From Catellatospora paridis (GTDB taxonomy: Bacteria > Actinomycetota > Actinomycetes > Mycobacteriales > Micromonosporaceae), in assembly GCF_009720365.1 (NCBI RefSeq), contig NZ_WBZD01000016.1:1-64000 (forward strand): DNA of 64,000 bases, written 5' to 3'. The notes under the pieces were generated by a model, which saw nothing but the letters and a program-made list of their open reading frames with translations, was not told the DNA's origin and ran no database searches. Positions 7,796 through 16,440 of this stretch are shown piece by piece (within the stretch, counting starts at the first letter, position 1; every line of letters starts with the position of its first letter). The translations under genes and the position numbers were made by a program.

Positions 7796-9316
7796 ATGAG
7801 CTACGCGATGGTGCTGTGCGCCGCGCTGGAAGGGGTCACCGGGCAGCTCGTGCGGGTCGAGGCCGACCTGGCTCCGGGCCTGCCGGTGGTGGTGCTGAGC
7901 GGGCTGCCCGACACGGCGCTCAACGAGGCCCGCGAGCGGGTGCGCGCGGCGATCACCAACTCCGGGGAGCGCTGGCCGCAGCAGCGCATCTCCATCAACC
8001 TCGATCCTGCCGACCTGCGCAAACGAGGTTCGGCGTTCGACCTGCCCATCGCGCTTTCGATCCTCGGGGGCACCGGCACGCTGCCGCTGGCCGGGCTCGA
8101 CGACGTGCTGGTGCTGGGCGAGCTGGGCCTGGACGGCTCGGTGCGCCCGGTGCGCGGGGTGCTGCCGATGGTCGCCGCGGCCGCCGGGCAGGGGGTCGCC
8201 AAGGCGATCGTGCCGGTCGGCAACGCCGCCGAGGCGGCGCTCGTGCCGGGGATGCGAGTGCTGGCCGCAGACACCCTGGGCCGGGTCATCGGCTTCCTGC
8301 GCGGCCGGTGCGCCCTGCTCGAACCGCCGGAGGCGCCGGCTCGCACGGTCGGGCCGGAGGCTGACCTGGCCGACGTCGCGGGCCAGGAGCTGGGGCGGCT
8401 GGGGGTGGAGCTGGCCGCCGCGGGCGGGCACCACCTGGCACTGTTCGGGCCGCCCGGCGCGGGCAAGACCATGCTGGCGCAGCGGCTGCCTTCCCTGCTC
8501 CCCCAGCTGGACGACGAGGCCTCGCTGGAGGTCACCGCCCTGCACTCGATCGCGGGGATGCTCGCGCCGGGCGAGCCGCTGCTGCGCAGGCCGCCCTACC
8601 AGGCACCGCACCACACCGCTTCGGTGGCGGCGCTGGTGGGCGGCGGCAGCGGGCTGGCCCGGCCCGGCGCCCTGTCGCTGGCGCACCGGGGTGTGCTGTT
8701 CCTCGACGAGGCGCCCGAGTTCACCCGGCATGCGCTGGACACGCTGCGCCAGCCGTTGGAGGGCGGGGTCGTCACGCTGGGCCGCTCGCGCGGCGTGGTG
8801 GTGTATCCGGCGCAGGTGCAGCTGGTGCTCGCGGCCAACCCCTGCCCGTGTGCCCGCCCGTCCGGCGACGCCGGGTGCGCCTGCACACCGCAGGTGAAGC
8901 GACGCTACCTGGGCCGCATCTCCGGGCCGCTGCTGGACCGCATCGACATCCGGCTGACGCTGCTGCCGCTGAAGGCGGCCCATCTGTTCACCGACGCGTC
9001 CGTGCGCGAGTCCTCTCAGGTGGTGGCGCAACGGGTGGCGGCGGCGCGGGACACGGCCGCCGCGCGCTGGGCCGGGCTGGGCGCGCGCTGCAACGGCGAG
9101 GTGCCCGGCACGGTGCTGCGCCAGCGCCGCTGGCGGCTGCCCGACGACGTCACCGAGGGGCTGCGCCGGCGGCTGGACACCGGCGAGATGTCCGCTCGCG
9201 GCCACGACCGGGTGCTGCGGATGGCCTGGACCCTCAGCGACCTGGCGGGCCTGGACCGGCCCGGCAAAGAAGAGATCAACATCGCCCTGAACCTGCGCAG
9301 CGGAGGCACACCGTGA
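7796..9316 (+). CDS. comM: YifB/ComM family AAA+ ATPase (Mg-chelatase-like)
   Basis: 506 aa with an N-terminal Lon-protease-like (ChlI) domain (residues 1-170), an AAA+ core with Walker A GPPGAGKT at 218-225 and Walker B 'VLFLDEAPE', and a C-terminal Mg-chelatase-related domain. 'NPCPCARPSGDAGCACTP' provides the cysteines typical of YifB proteins. In naturally competent bacteria ComM is a helicase that drives branch migration during integration of taken-up DNA; the role in actinobacteria is not established. Its stop overlaps the dprA start (GTGA), so the two are translationally coupled. Confidence 0.92.
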   Translation: MSYAMVLCAALEGVTGQLVRVEADLAPGLPVVVLSGLPDTALNEARERVRAAITNSGERWPQQRISINLDPADLRKRGSAFDLPIALSILGGTGTLPLAGLDDVLVLGELGLDGSVRPVRGVLPMVAAAAGQGVAKAIVPVGNAAEAALVPGMRVLAADTLGRVIGFLRGRCALLEPPEAPARTVGPEADLADVAGQELGRLGVELAAAGGHHLALFGPPGAGKTMLAQRLPSLLPQLDDEASLEVTALHSIAGMLAPGEPLLRRPPYQAPHHTASVAALVGGGSGLARPGALSLAHRGVLFLDEAPEFTRHALDTLRQPLEGGVVTLGRSRGVVVYPAQVQLVLAANPCPCARPSGDAGCACTPQVKRRYLGRISGPLLDRIDIRLTLLPLKAAHLFTDASVRESSQVVAQRVAAARDTAAARWAGLGARCNGEVPGTVLRQRRWRLPDDVTEGLRRRLDTGEMSARGHDRVLRMAWTLSDLAGLDRPGKEEINIALNLRSGGTP

Positions 9317-10518
9317 ACATCCTCGACGAACCCGCCGGCTCCGCCGACGAGCAGGCGGTCCGCAACGCCCGCATCGTGCTGGGCACCCTGGTCGAACCCG
9401 GCAGCCGCCGCCTGTACGAGCTGGTCGCCGCCCACGGCCCGGTCGAGGCGCTGGACCGGCTCGCCTCGGGCCGCGAGAGCGGGCAGCTCGCCGAGGCTGC
9501 CGCGCTGCGCCTGCACGGACGGCCGCCCGCGGAGTTCGCCGCCCGGCTGTGGGAACGGTCCGACCGCCTGGGCGTACGCGTGCTGACGCCCGAGTCGGGC
9601 GAGTGGCCCGCACGGCTGGCCGATCTGCGGCAGATCAGCGTCGACGGGCCGCACACGATCGACCGGGACACCTACCCGCCGCAGTGTGTGTGGCTGCGCG
9701 GCCCGCACCGGCTCGACGACGCGGTCGAGCGGTCCGTGTCCATGGTCGGCGCGCGGGCGAACACCGACTACGGGGCGTACGCGGCGACCGAGCTGGGCTA
9801 CGGGCTGGGCGAGCGGGGCTGGACCGTGGTGTCCGGTGGCGCGTACGGCATCGACGCGGTCGCGCACCGGGCCGCGCTGGCCGCGGGCGGCGTGACCGTC
9901 GCGGTGCTGGCCTGCGGCGTGGACCGGCCGTATCCCCTGAGCAACAACGCCCTGTTCGACCAGATCGCCGAGGAGGGCCTGCTGATCAGCGAGTGGCCGC
10001 CGGGCACCGCCCCGTTCAAGGTGCGCTTCCTGGTGCGCAACCGGGTCATCGCCGCGCTGTCGCGGGGCACCGTGCTGGTCGAGGCGGCCGCACGCAGCGG
10101 GGCCCGGCAGACCCTGCGCCGGGCCCGGCAGCTGCGCCGCGCCGCGATGGCGGTGCCCGGCCCGATCACCTCGGAGATGTCGGTGGGCTGCCACGAGGAG
10201 CTGCGCCGCGAGCCGCACGAGCCGGTGCGGCCGGTCGCCACGGTGGCCCAGGTGCTGGAGGAGGTGGGCGGCATCGGCGAGCTGGCCCCGGTGCCGCGCG
10301 GCGCGGACCGCCCGCTGGACGCGCTGGACCCGGTGGAACGGCAGCTGGTGGACGCGGTGCCGCGGCGGGGCGGGGCGTACCCCGAGCAGATCGCCGCCGA
10401 CGCCGGGGTGTCCCTGCGCGCCGCGCTCGCGATCCTGCCGTCCCTGGCGCTGCGCGGGCACCTGCGCGAGCACGGCGGCGGGTTCGCCAGGCCCGTGCCG
10501 ACCGGCCGGAAGCCCTAG
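9313..10518 (+). CDS. dprA: DNA-processing protein DprA
   Basis: DprA binds incoming single-stranded DNA and loads RecA. The Rossmann-like core is clear: 'VSGGAYGIDAVAHRAAL' and 'FLVRNRVIAALSRGTVLVEA'. The N-terminal SAM-like part and the C-terminal winged-helix DprA_WH domain ('LDPVERQLVDAVPRRGGAYPEQIAADAGVSL') are both present in 401 aa. The GTG start overlaps the comM stop. The adjoining TAG stop also forms the first bases of the likely -10 box of the following aminotransferase gene. Confidence 0.93.
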   Translation: MNILDEPAGSADEQAVRNARIVLGTLVEPGSRRLYELVAAHGPVEALDRLASGRESGQLAEAAALRLHGRPPAEFAARLWERSDRLGVRVLTPESGEWPARLADLRQISVDGPHTIDRDTYPPQCVWLRGPHRLDDAVERSVSMVGARANTDYGAYAATELGYGLGERGWTVVSGGAYGIDAVAHRAALAAGGVTVAVLACGVDRPYPLSNNALFDQIAEEGLLISEWPPGTAPFKVRFLVRNRVIAALSRGTVLVEAAARSGARQTLRRARQLRRAAMAVPGPITSEMSVGCHEELRREPHEPVRPVATVAQVLEEVGGIGELAPVPRGADRPLDALDPVERQLVDAVPRRGGAYPEQIAADAGVSLRAALAILPSLALRGHLREHGGGFARPVPTGRKP

Positions 10519-10529
10519 ACTCCGGGTAC
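10516..10529 (+). promoter_or_regulatory. Leaderless-type -10 box before the aminotransferase
   Basis: TAGACT at 10516-10521 lies 8 nt before the ATG and no Shine-Dalgarno motif is present. In actinobacteria this arrangement often gives a transcript starting at the start codon. The box overlaps the dprA stop codon. Confidence 0.5.
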
Positions 10530-11699
10530 ATGACCGGTGTTCCCCCCGCCCCGCTGGACGGCGCCCGCGAGCTGTTCGCGCTCGACCCGGCCGTCGCTCA
10601 TCTCAACCACGGCTCGTTCGGCGCGGTCCCGGTGCCGGTGCGCGAGGCCCGGCAACGGCTGATCGACGAGCACGACGCGAATCCCACCCGGTTCGTCACC
10701 GCGAGTCTGTGGGAGCGGGTGGGGCGGGCGCGCGACGCCGCGGCGGCGTTCTGCGGGGCGGATCCGGCCGGCAGCGCGTTCGTCGCCAACGCCACCACGG
10801 GCACTTCGCTGGTGCTGGCGGCGGTCGCAGCGGGTGAGGGTGACGAGATCGTGGTCACCGACCATGGCTACCACGCCGTCGAGCTGGCCGTGGACGACCA
10901 GCGCCGGCGGCGCGGCGTACGCGTGGTGACGGCGCCGGTGGAGCTGGGCGCGCCCGAGGCGGACACGGTGGCCGCGGTGCTGGACCGGGTCGGCCCGCGC
11001 ACCCGTCTGGTGATCGTCGACCAGGTGTCCTCGGCGACCGCGCAGCGCCACCCCGTGCACGCGATCGCCGGCGCGCTGCGTGAGCGGGGCGTGCCGCTGC
11101 TGGTCGACGGCGCGCACGCGCCCGGCATGCTGGACCGCCCGGTGGCCGGGCTGGTGGCCGACTTCTGGGTGGGCAACCTGCACAAGTGGGCGTTCGCCCC
11201 GCCGGGGGCCGCGCTGCTGCAGGTCGCCCCGGACTGGCGGGACCGGATGGTGCCGCTGGTGGTGTCGCACTCCCAGCCGGACGGCTTCCCGCTGTTCCTG
11301 GAGCAGCAGGGCACCGTCGACCACAGCCCCTGGCTGGCCGTGCCCGCCGGGCTCGACGTGTTCGACCGGTACGGCTTCGCGGCGATCCAGCGGCACAACA
11401 TCGCGCTCGCCGCGTACGGCCAGCGGGTCCTCGGGCAGGCGCTGGGCCTGGACCCGGACACGCTGCCCGACCCGGGCCCGGAGGTGCCCATGCGGCTGCT
11501 CCCGCTGCCCGCGGGCGCGGTTCGCGACCTCGCCGACACGGCCGCGCTGCGCACCCGGATCAGCGTCGAGCTCGGGGTCGAGCCCAACGTGATGTGGTGG
11601 CGCGACTGTGCCTTCATCCGCATCAGCGCCCAGATCTACAACAGCGCCGCCGACTACGAGCGGCTCGCCGCCGGGCTGCCAGGCCTGCTGCGCGGTTGA
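10530..11699 (+). CDS. Class V aminotransferase (isopenicillin-N-epimerase-like fold)
   Basis: PLP enzyme of 389 aa, closest in style to the isopenicillin N epimerase / cysteine desulfurase-like group. PLP-binding residues are visible: Asp193 and His196 in 'LVDGAHAPG' and the Schiff-base Lys219 in 'GNLHKWAF'. The N-terminal 'LNHGSFGAVP' is typical of this subgroup. The substrate cannot be inferred; isopenicillin N itself is unlikely without a beta-lactam cluster. A TAGACT hexamer 8 nt before the ATG and no Shine-Dalgarno site suggest a leaderless transcript. Confidence 0.88.
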   Translation: MTGVPPAPLDGARELFALDPAVAHLNHGSFGAVPVPVREARQRLIDEHDANPTRFVTASLWERVGRARDAAAAFCGADPAGSAFVANATTGTSLVLAAVAAGEGDEIVVTDHGYHAVELAVDDQRRRRGVRVVTAPVELGAPEADTVAAVLDRVGPRTRLVIVDQVSSATAQRHPVHAIAGALRERGVPLLVDGAHAPGMLDRPVAGLVADFWVGNLHKWAFAPPGAALLQVAPDWRDRMVPLVVSHSQPDGFPLFLEQQGTVDHSPWLAVPAGLDVFDRYGFAAIQRHNIALAAYGQRVLGQALGLDPDTLPDPGPEVPMRLLPLPAGAVRDLADTAALRTRISVELGVEPNVMWWRDCAFIRISAQIYNSAADYERLAAGLPGLLRG

Positions 11700-11725
11700 C
11701 CGGCTGGGCGGTCGGTCCGCAGGAT

Positions 11726-11786
11726 GATCGCTGTTTGCGGTCGGAACACGGGGTTCGAGCGCAGGTTCAGACCGCAAACGGCGATC
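11726..11786. terminator. Hairpin with GATC-bounded arms between convergent genes (element B)
   Basis: 17-nt arms at 11726-11742 and 11770-11786 pair throughout with a single G-U, enclosing a 27-nt loop. It lies between the ends of the plus-strand aminotransferase and the minus-strand M23 gene, so it can terminate both. The outer ends read GATCG...CGATC, like four other hairpins in the window. Confidence 0.7.
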
Positions 11787-11787
11787 T

Positions 11788-12348
11788 TCATCGAGTTGAG
11801 CTGCCGCCGGGCAGCAGGCGCACCCGGCCGAGACCGAGCACGGCCAGCGGGTCGAGGTAGACCGTGCCACGCCGCAGCCCCCAGTGCAGGCAGGCGGTCC
11901 CTGCGCAGCCGGGGTGCCCCGCGGTCAGGGTGCCCAGCGGTATGCCCGCGGTGACGGTGTCACCGGCCTTGACCAGCGGTGTGACGGGTTCGTAGGTGGT
12001 GCGCAGACCGCCCGGATGGTCGACGCTGACGACGCCGCGCCCGGCGAGCATCCCCGCGTAGACGACCGTCCCGCTGCCCGCGGCCAGCACCGGCGATTCC
12101 GGTGCCGCTGCCAGGTCGACGCCGCGGTGGCCCGGCAGCCAGGGCTGCGGAGGCGGATCGAAGCCACGGACCAGGCGGGGCGAGCCCGCGAGCGGCCACC
12201 GCCACACGTTCGGAGCCGGCAGTTCGGCCGCCGGACCGGCGGAACGCGACGGTGGGACATGTCCCGCCGTGATGGCGTGCGCGCCCGAGACAGGCGGGGA
12301 TACGCCGATGATCAGTAGAAGCGCCGCAGTCGGCGCGATGGTCCTCAC
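11788..12348 (-). CDS. Secreted M23 (LytM-type) metallopeptidase
   Basis: 186 aa from a GTG that opens a signal peptide ('VRTIAPTAALLLIIGVSPP', likely cut after AHA near residue 25). The LytM zinc site is visible: His74 and Asp78 in 'HRGVDLA' and His155 in 'LHWGLR'. Such enzymes cleave peptidoglycan cross-links or act as amidase activators. I prefer this start over one 31 codons earlier because the longer form would place basic, proline-rich residues before the signal peptide and would run into the hairpin at 12413-12436. Confidence 0.85.
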   Translation of the reverse strand: MRTIAPTAALLLIIGVSPPVSGAHAITAGHVPPSRSAGPAAELPAPNVWRWPLAGSPRLVRGFDPPPQPWLPGHRGVDLAAAPESPVLAAGSGTVVYAGMLAGRGVVSVDHPGGLRTTYEPVTPLVKAGDTVTAGIPLGTLTAGHPGCAGTACLHWGLRRGTVYLDPLAVLGLGRVRLLPGGSSTR

Positions 12349-12412
12349 GGCGGCAGCGTGCCCGGCGGCGGGGCCTGCTCGCGAGGGGCGGCCGGGCGTG
12401 CCTGTGGACAAC

Positions 12413-12436
12413 CGGGCGGTTGGGGACAACCGCCCG
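12413..12436 (-). terminator. Hairpin downstream of DUF2469
   Basis: CGGGCGGTTG and CAACCGCCCG pair perfectly around a GGGA loop, 32 bp past the DUF2469 stop and before the M23 gene. No T-run follows. Confidence 0.5.
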
Positions 12437-12467
12437 ATCACGTGCCCGGTGTGCTAGGACCGGACGT

Positions 12468-12785
12468 TCAAAACCCGCCCTCGGTGGGCAGCGAGATGTC
12501 GGGCTTCTCCAGCTCCTCGACGTTGACGTCCTTGAAGGTCATTACCCGGACATTCTTCACGAACCGGGCGGGACGGTACATGTCCCAGACCCAGGCGTCG
12601 TGCATCTCGACCTCGAAGTAGACCTCGCCGTCGGAGTTGCGCACGTGCAGGTCCACCTGGTTGGCCAGGTAGAACCGTCGCTCAGTCTCCACCACGTAGG
12701 AGAATTGGCGCACGATGTCGCGATACTCCCGGTAGAGCTGCAGCTCCATGTCGGTCTCGTACTTCTCGAGATCCTCTGCGCTCAT
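12468..12785 (-). CDS. DUF2469 family protein
   Basis: 105-aa protein conserved across actinobacteria and almost always next to rnhB. It is acidic with aromatic residues ('YFEVEMHDAWVWDMYRPARFV'). The function is unknown. The ATG at 12785 is preceded by GGAGG at good spacing, so the upstream in-frame start is not needed. Confidence 0.9.
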   Translation of the reverse strand: MSAEDLEKYETDMELQLYREYRDIVRQFSYVVETERRFYLANQVDLHVRNSDGEVYFEVEMHDAWVWDMYRPARFVKNVRVMTFKDVNVEELEKPDISLPTEGGF

Positions 12786-12851
12786 CGTTCGCCCTCCTGC
12801 GGCCCACATCCTGCCGATGAACCGTACCGCGCCGCGCCCAGCGGCGCGCGT

Positions 12852-13556
12852 TTAGCCACGGAGGCCGGTCGCCGCCGCCAGCTCGGCCACCCCGCTTCGC
12901 CCGTCGCGACCCCGCTCCGCGCGTGCCACGTTCTGGTAGGAGCGGCGGTGCACCGGGCTCGGCCCGTGCTCCTCCAGCGCCGCCTGGTGTTCCGCGGTGC
13001 TGTACCCCTTGTGCAGCGCGAAGCCGTACTGCGGGTACACCATATCGAGCTGTGTCATGATCCGGTCGCGCGACACCTTCGCCAGCACGCTGGCCGCCGC
13101 GACACAGGCCGCGACCTGGTCGCCCTTCCACACCGCGAGGTTCGGCACGCCGAGCCCGTCCACCGGGAAGCCGTCGGTCAGCACGTACGACGGGCGGGCC
13201 GACAGCGCGGCCAGCGCGCGCCGCATCGCCGCCACGTTGCACACGTGCAGCCCGCGCGCGTCGATCTCGTCGGGACCGACGACCACCACCGCGTACGCCA
13301 GCGCGGTCGCCTGCACCACGTCGAAGAACCGGTCACGGGTGGCCGGGGTGAGCAGCTTCGAATCGGTCAGGCCCTCGATCTCGGCCCGCTTGGCGTCGGG
13401 CAGCACCACCGCCGCGGCCACCAGCGGCCCCGCACAGGCCCCACGACCCGCCTCGTCGGCTCCGGCCACCACCGCGAACCCGCGCCGCTGCAGCGCGCGC
13501 TCCAGGGCGTACACGCCGCCGTCCACGCGCAGCACGGGGCGCGACGGGCTCAGCAC
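12852..13556 (-). CDS. rnhB: Ribonuclease HII
   Basis: Cleaves the RNA strand at ribonucleotides embedded in DNA. Catalytic carboxylates lie in 'GADEAGRGACAGPLVAA' (the family DEAGRG motif), and 'LTDSKLLTP' and 'DGFPV' are also conserved. 234 aa is normal. The GTG start lies inside the end of the Nudix gene (7-nt overlap). 'VPNLAVWKGDQVAACVAAASVLAKVSRD' is a typical RNase HII core, supporting an intact gene. Confidence 0.95.
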   Translation of the reverse strand: MLSPSRPVLRVDGGVYALERALQRRGFAVVAGADEAGRGACAGPLVAAAVVLPDAKRAEIEGLTDSKLLTPATRDRFFDVVQATALAYAVVVVGPDEIDARGLHVCNVAAMRRALAALSARPSYVLTDGFPVDGLGVPNLAVWKGDQVAACVAAASVLAKVSRDRIMTQLDMVYPQYGFALHKGYSTAEHQAALEEHGPSPVHRRSYQNVARAERGRDGRSGVAELAAATGLRG

Positions 13557-14014
13557 GGGCCGACCCCCGCGCCGTCCAGCACCGTGACGAGATCGGCCGG
13601 ATAGAGCAGTTCACCGGTCTCGCGCAGCTCCGGCACGCTCCACCAGTGGTGGGCGTGCACCCACTGCCGCTCGACCTCGTCGAAGCCGCTGGTGTCGACG
13701 TGCCACTCGGGCACCCGTACCAGATAGAAGTCCTGCTCCTGGCGGTAGGCGACGCCGTCGAACGAGAACAGCGCGACCTCGGAGTGCACTGCGGCACCCA
13801 GCTCGGCCGCGGGCACGGCCAGGCCGGTCTCCTCGTACAGCTCACGGGCGGCCGCCTGCGCGGTCGTCTCGCCGTCGTCGAGGCCGCCGCCGGGGGTGAA
13901 CCAGTAGTACACGTCCGGGTGAGTCGGGTCGCTGCCACGGAACAGCAGCACCCGTTCCGCCGCGTCCACCAACAGCACCCGTCCGGCCCGCCTCGACCGG
14001 CGCTCTGCCTGCAT
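13550..14014 (-). CDS. Nudix hydrolase
   Basis: 154 aa with a complete Nudix box from residue 42 ('GGGLDDGETTAQAAARELYE' continuing EETGL), the GX5EX7REUXEEXGU motif that binds the metal-nucleoside diphosphate. The substrate is not predictable. The ATG at 14014 has a TAGGCT hexamer 7 nt upstream and no Shine-Dalgarno site, so it may be leaderless. The end overlaps rnhB by 7 nt. Confidence 0.88.
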   Translation of the reverse strand: MQAERRSRRAGRVLLVDAAERVLLFRGSDPTHPDVYYWFTPGGGLDDGETTAQAAARELYEETGLAVPAAELGAAVHSEVALFSFDGVAYRQEQDFYLVRVPEWHVDTSGFDEVERQWVHAHHWWSVPELRETGELLYPADLVTVLDGAGVGPC

Positions 14015-14067
14015 GTGATGCAGCCTAATTCGTGCGACCCGCCCGGCACACGCCGGGCGCGGGGGCC

Positions 14068-14709
14068 TCACTTGCCGGGCGACGGGTCCGGCACGGCGTC
14101 GAAGGTCTCCGGCACGGTCAGCCAGGTGGCCCGGTCGAACGGCCAGAACAGCACGAAGGCCCGCCCGACGAGCGCGTCCAGCGGGATCGTCGCCTGCATG
14201 ATGTCCTGGTTGTGGCCGTTGTAGTTGGCCAGCGAGTCCGCGGAGGCCTCGCGGTGGTCGCCCATCACCCACACCCGGCCCGCGGGCACCGTGATGTCGA
14301 ACGGCGCCGGAGCCGCCTTGTTGCCCGGGAAGACGTACGGCTCGTCCAGCGGCTGCCCGTTGACGGTGATCCGGCCCTGCGCGTCGCAGCAGACCACGTG
14401 GTCACCGGGCTGGCCGATGATCCGCTTGATGAAGTCCTCCTGCTCGGTGGAGCTGCGCCAGCTCTCCGGGGCCTCGAAGACGACGATCTCGCCGCGCGCC
14501 GGCTCGCCGAACTCGAAGGCGAGCTTGTTCACCAGCACCCGGTTGTCGATGAGCAGCGTCTGCTCCATCGAGCCGGTGGGGATCCAGAAGGTCTGCACCA
14601 CGAACTGCCGCACCAGCAGGGCGACGACGAGGGCCACCACCAGCAGGACCGGCAGTTCTTTCCAGAAGGATCCCCGGCCGGCACGCGGCTTCTTCTCGTC
14701 GTCGATCAT
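14068..14709 (-). CDS. lepB: Signal peptidase I, copy 1
   Basis: Removes signal peptides from exported proteins. One N-terminal membrane segment ('LPVLLVVALVVALLVRQFVV') is followed by the catalytic Ser47 in 'PTGSMEQTL' and Lys95 in 'FIKRIIGQPGD', then box E 'VWVMGDHREASADS'. 213 aa. It is the last of three tandem signal peptidase genes in the direction of transcription and is closest in sequence to copy 2. TAGGCT lies 7 nt before the ATG, matching the promoter of copy 2. Confidence 0.95.
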   Translation of the reverse strand: MIDDEKKPRAGRGSFWKELPVLLVVALVVALLVRQFVVQTFWIPTGSMEQTLLIDNRVLVNKLAFEFGEPARGEIVVFEAPESWRSSTEQEDFIKRIIGQPGDHVVCCDAQGRITVNGQPLDEPYVFPGNKAAPAPFDITVPAGRVWVMGDHREASADSLANYNGHNQDIMQATIPLDALVGRAFVLFWPFDRATWLTVPETFDAVPDPSPGK

Positions 14710-14722
14710 GCGCCGGAGCCTA
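14710..14722 (-). promoter_or_regulatory. Leaderless-type -10 box of lepB copy 1
   Basis: TAGGCT (complement of 14717-14722) is 7 nt before the ATG and there is no Shine-Dalgarno motif. The flanking CCGCG-TAGGCT-CCG is identical at copy 2 (15400-15411), consistent with duplication of gene plus promoter. Confidence 0.5.
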
Positions 14723-14763
14723 CGCGGCACGCGCGCGTCCGGTGACCCCACCTCTACCCTGTG

Positions 14764-15399
14764 TCAGCCTCCGGACGTCGGCTCCGGCACACCCGCGAAC
14801 GTGTCGGGGACCGTGAGCCAGGTGGTCCTGCTGAACGGCCAGAACAGCACGAAGGCCCGGCCGATCACGGAGTCCAGCGGAATCGTGGCCTCCTCGATGT
14901 TCTGGCCGTGGTTGTTGTAGTTGGCCAGCGAGTCGCCCGAGGCCTCGCGATGGTCGCCCATCACCCACAGCCGGCCCTCGGGGATGGTGACGTCGAAATC
15001 CTCGGGCGCCATCTTGTTGCCCGGGTAGACGTACGGCTCGTCGAGCGGGTGGCCGTTGACCTGGATGCGTCCCTGCGGGTCGCAGCACACGACGCGGTCG
15101 CCGGGCACGCCGATCACCCGCTTGATGTAATCCTCGTGCTCGGGGGTGTTACGCCAGCTTTCGGGTGACACGAACACGATGATCTCGCCACGCTCGGGCG
15201 TGCGGAAGTCGTAGACGAGCTTGTTGACGAGCACCCGGTCGTCGAGGTCCAGAGTGTGCTCCATCGACCCGGAGGGGATGAAGAACGTCTGCACCACGAA
15301 CTGCCGCACCAGGAATGCCACGATGATGGCCACACCCAGCAGGATCGGCAGCTCACGCCAGAACGACCCTTTGCTGCTTTTGGTCTGCTCGTCAATCAC
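14764..15399 (-). CDS. lepB: Signal peptidase I, copy 2
   Basis: 211 aa from a GTG. Catalytic Ser45 ('PSGSMEHTL') and Lys93 ('YIKRVIGVPGD') are intact. Its C-terminus shares long near-identical blocks with copy 1 ('GRAFVLFWPF', 'TWLTVP'), so the two look like a fairly recent duplication. TAGGCT stands 6 nt before the start codon, as for copy 1. Confidence 0.95.
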   Translation of the reverse strand: MIDEQTKSSKGSFWRELPILLGVAIIVAFLVRQFVVQTFFIPSGSMEHTLDLDDRVLVNKLVYDFRTPERGEIIVFVSPESWRNTPEHEDYIKRVIGVPGDRVVCCDPQGRIQVNGHPLDEPYVYPGNKMAPEDFDVTIPEGRLWVMGDHREASGDSLANYNNHGQNIEEATIPLDSVIGRAFVLFWPFSRTTWLTVPDTFAGVPEPTSGG

Positions 15400-15411
15400 G
15401 CACGGAGCCTA
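15400..15411 (-). promoter_or_regulatory. Leaderless-type -10 box of lepB copy 2
   Basis: TAGGCT (complement of 15406-15411) is 6 nt before the GTG, with the same flanks as at copy 1. Confidence 0.5.
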
Positions 15412-15434
15412 CGCGGCGAAACTGGAAACGACGA

Positions 15435-16319
15435 TCACCCGTGCTGTGTTGCCCTGTCGCGTGTAAGCCTGCGGCGCACCACGACCGCCCCGAGCAGCAG
15501 CGGCAGGGCCACCGACACCGACGCGCCGGAGTCCGGCGCGGCGGCGCCCGCAGCCGAATTCGTGTCCGGCACCTTGTCGAAGACCTCCTGGTGGGCCACC
15601 GATCCCCAGCGGCTCAACGGCAGCGCGACGACCATCGCCTTGCCGATGACGTCGTCGATCGGCACCTGTCCCTGACAGCGCGAATCCTGCGACACCAGGC
15701 GGTGGTCGCCCATCACGAACAGCATGCCGGGCTCGACGATGACCTCGTCGAAGTCACGCGAGTTGCAGGTCTTGTCGCCCGCCTCGCCGCGCGGGGAGTT
15801 GCGGATCACGTACGGCTCGTCGATGGGAACACCGTTGACGTAGATCCGACCCTCGACGTCGCAGCAGGACACCCGGTCGCCGGGCAGGCCGATGACGCGC
15901 TTGATGAAGTCCTTCTCGCCGGGCTGGCTGATGCCGACCAGGTCGCCCACGGTCCGGCCGAGCTTGGAGAAGAAGCCCGCGTCCGGGTCCGCGCCGTTCT
16001 CCGGGGCCCAGTTGTCGGGTCCCTTGAAGACGATGACCTCGCCGCGGGTGGGGTCGCGGAACTCGTAGACCACCTTGTTGACCAGCACCCGGTCGCCGAC
16101 CAGCAGGGTGTCCTCCATCGAGCCGGAGGGGATGTAGAACGCCTGCATCAGGAAGGTGCGGATGAGGACCGCCAGGCAGAACGCCACCACCAGCAGCAGC
16201 GGGAGCTCCTGCCACAGCGGCATGCCCTTGCGGCCGCGGCGGCGGCGGCGGCGCTTCTTCCACTGCTCGCCCGTGAACCCGTCGTCGTGGGATGCCCTGT
16301 TGGTGGGGAGGAGTGCCAC
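15435..16319 (-). CDS. lepB: Signal peptidase I, copy 3 with extra C-terminal membrane segment
   Basis: 294 aa. A strongly basic stretch (KKRRRRRRGRKG, residues 21-32) precedes the membrane segment. Ser67 ('PSGSMEDTL') and Lys140 ('FIKRVIGLPGD') are present. Unlike copies 1 and 2 it has a 40-residue insert between the catalytic residues and a C-terminal hydrophobic stretch ('VSVALPLLLGAVVV') followed by arginines, giving a second anchor. The GTG start lacks a strong Shine-Dalgarno site, so the N-terminal end is uncertain. Confidence 0.92.
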   Translation of the reverse strand: MALLPTNRASHDDGFTGEQWKKRRRRRRGRKGMPLWQELPLLLVVAFCLAVLIRTFLMQAFYIPSGSMEDTLLVGDRVLVNKVVYEFRDPTRGEVIVFKGPDNWAPENGADPDAGFFSKLGRTVGDLVGISQPGEKDFIKRVIGLPGDRVSCCDVEGRIYVNGVPIDEPYVIRNSPRGEAGDKTCNSRDFDEVIVEPGMLFVMGDHRLVSQDSRCQGQVPIDDVIGKAMVVALPLSRWGSVAHQEVFDKVPDTNSAAGAAAPDSGASVSVALPLLLGAVVVRRRLTRDRATQHG

Positions 16320-16440
16320 AACTGCCGCCGCTCGTGAAGTTCGCCACTTGATGTCGGCCGCAAGCCTAGAAGAACGGAGAACTTTTCGGGAGTCCCGTTC
16401 AGTCAGTGATACGAGCTTTAACAGACCGGTGGGTACACGA

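Noticed and set aside
11743-11769. GGTTCGAGC resembling a tRNA T-loop
   Set aside because: It is the loop of hairpin B; no acceptor, D or anticodon arms can be built around it.
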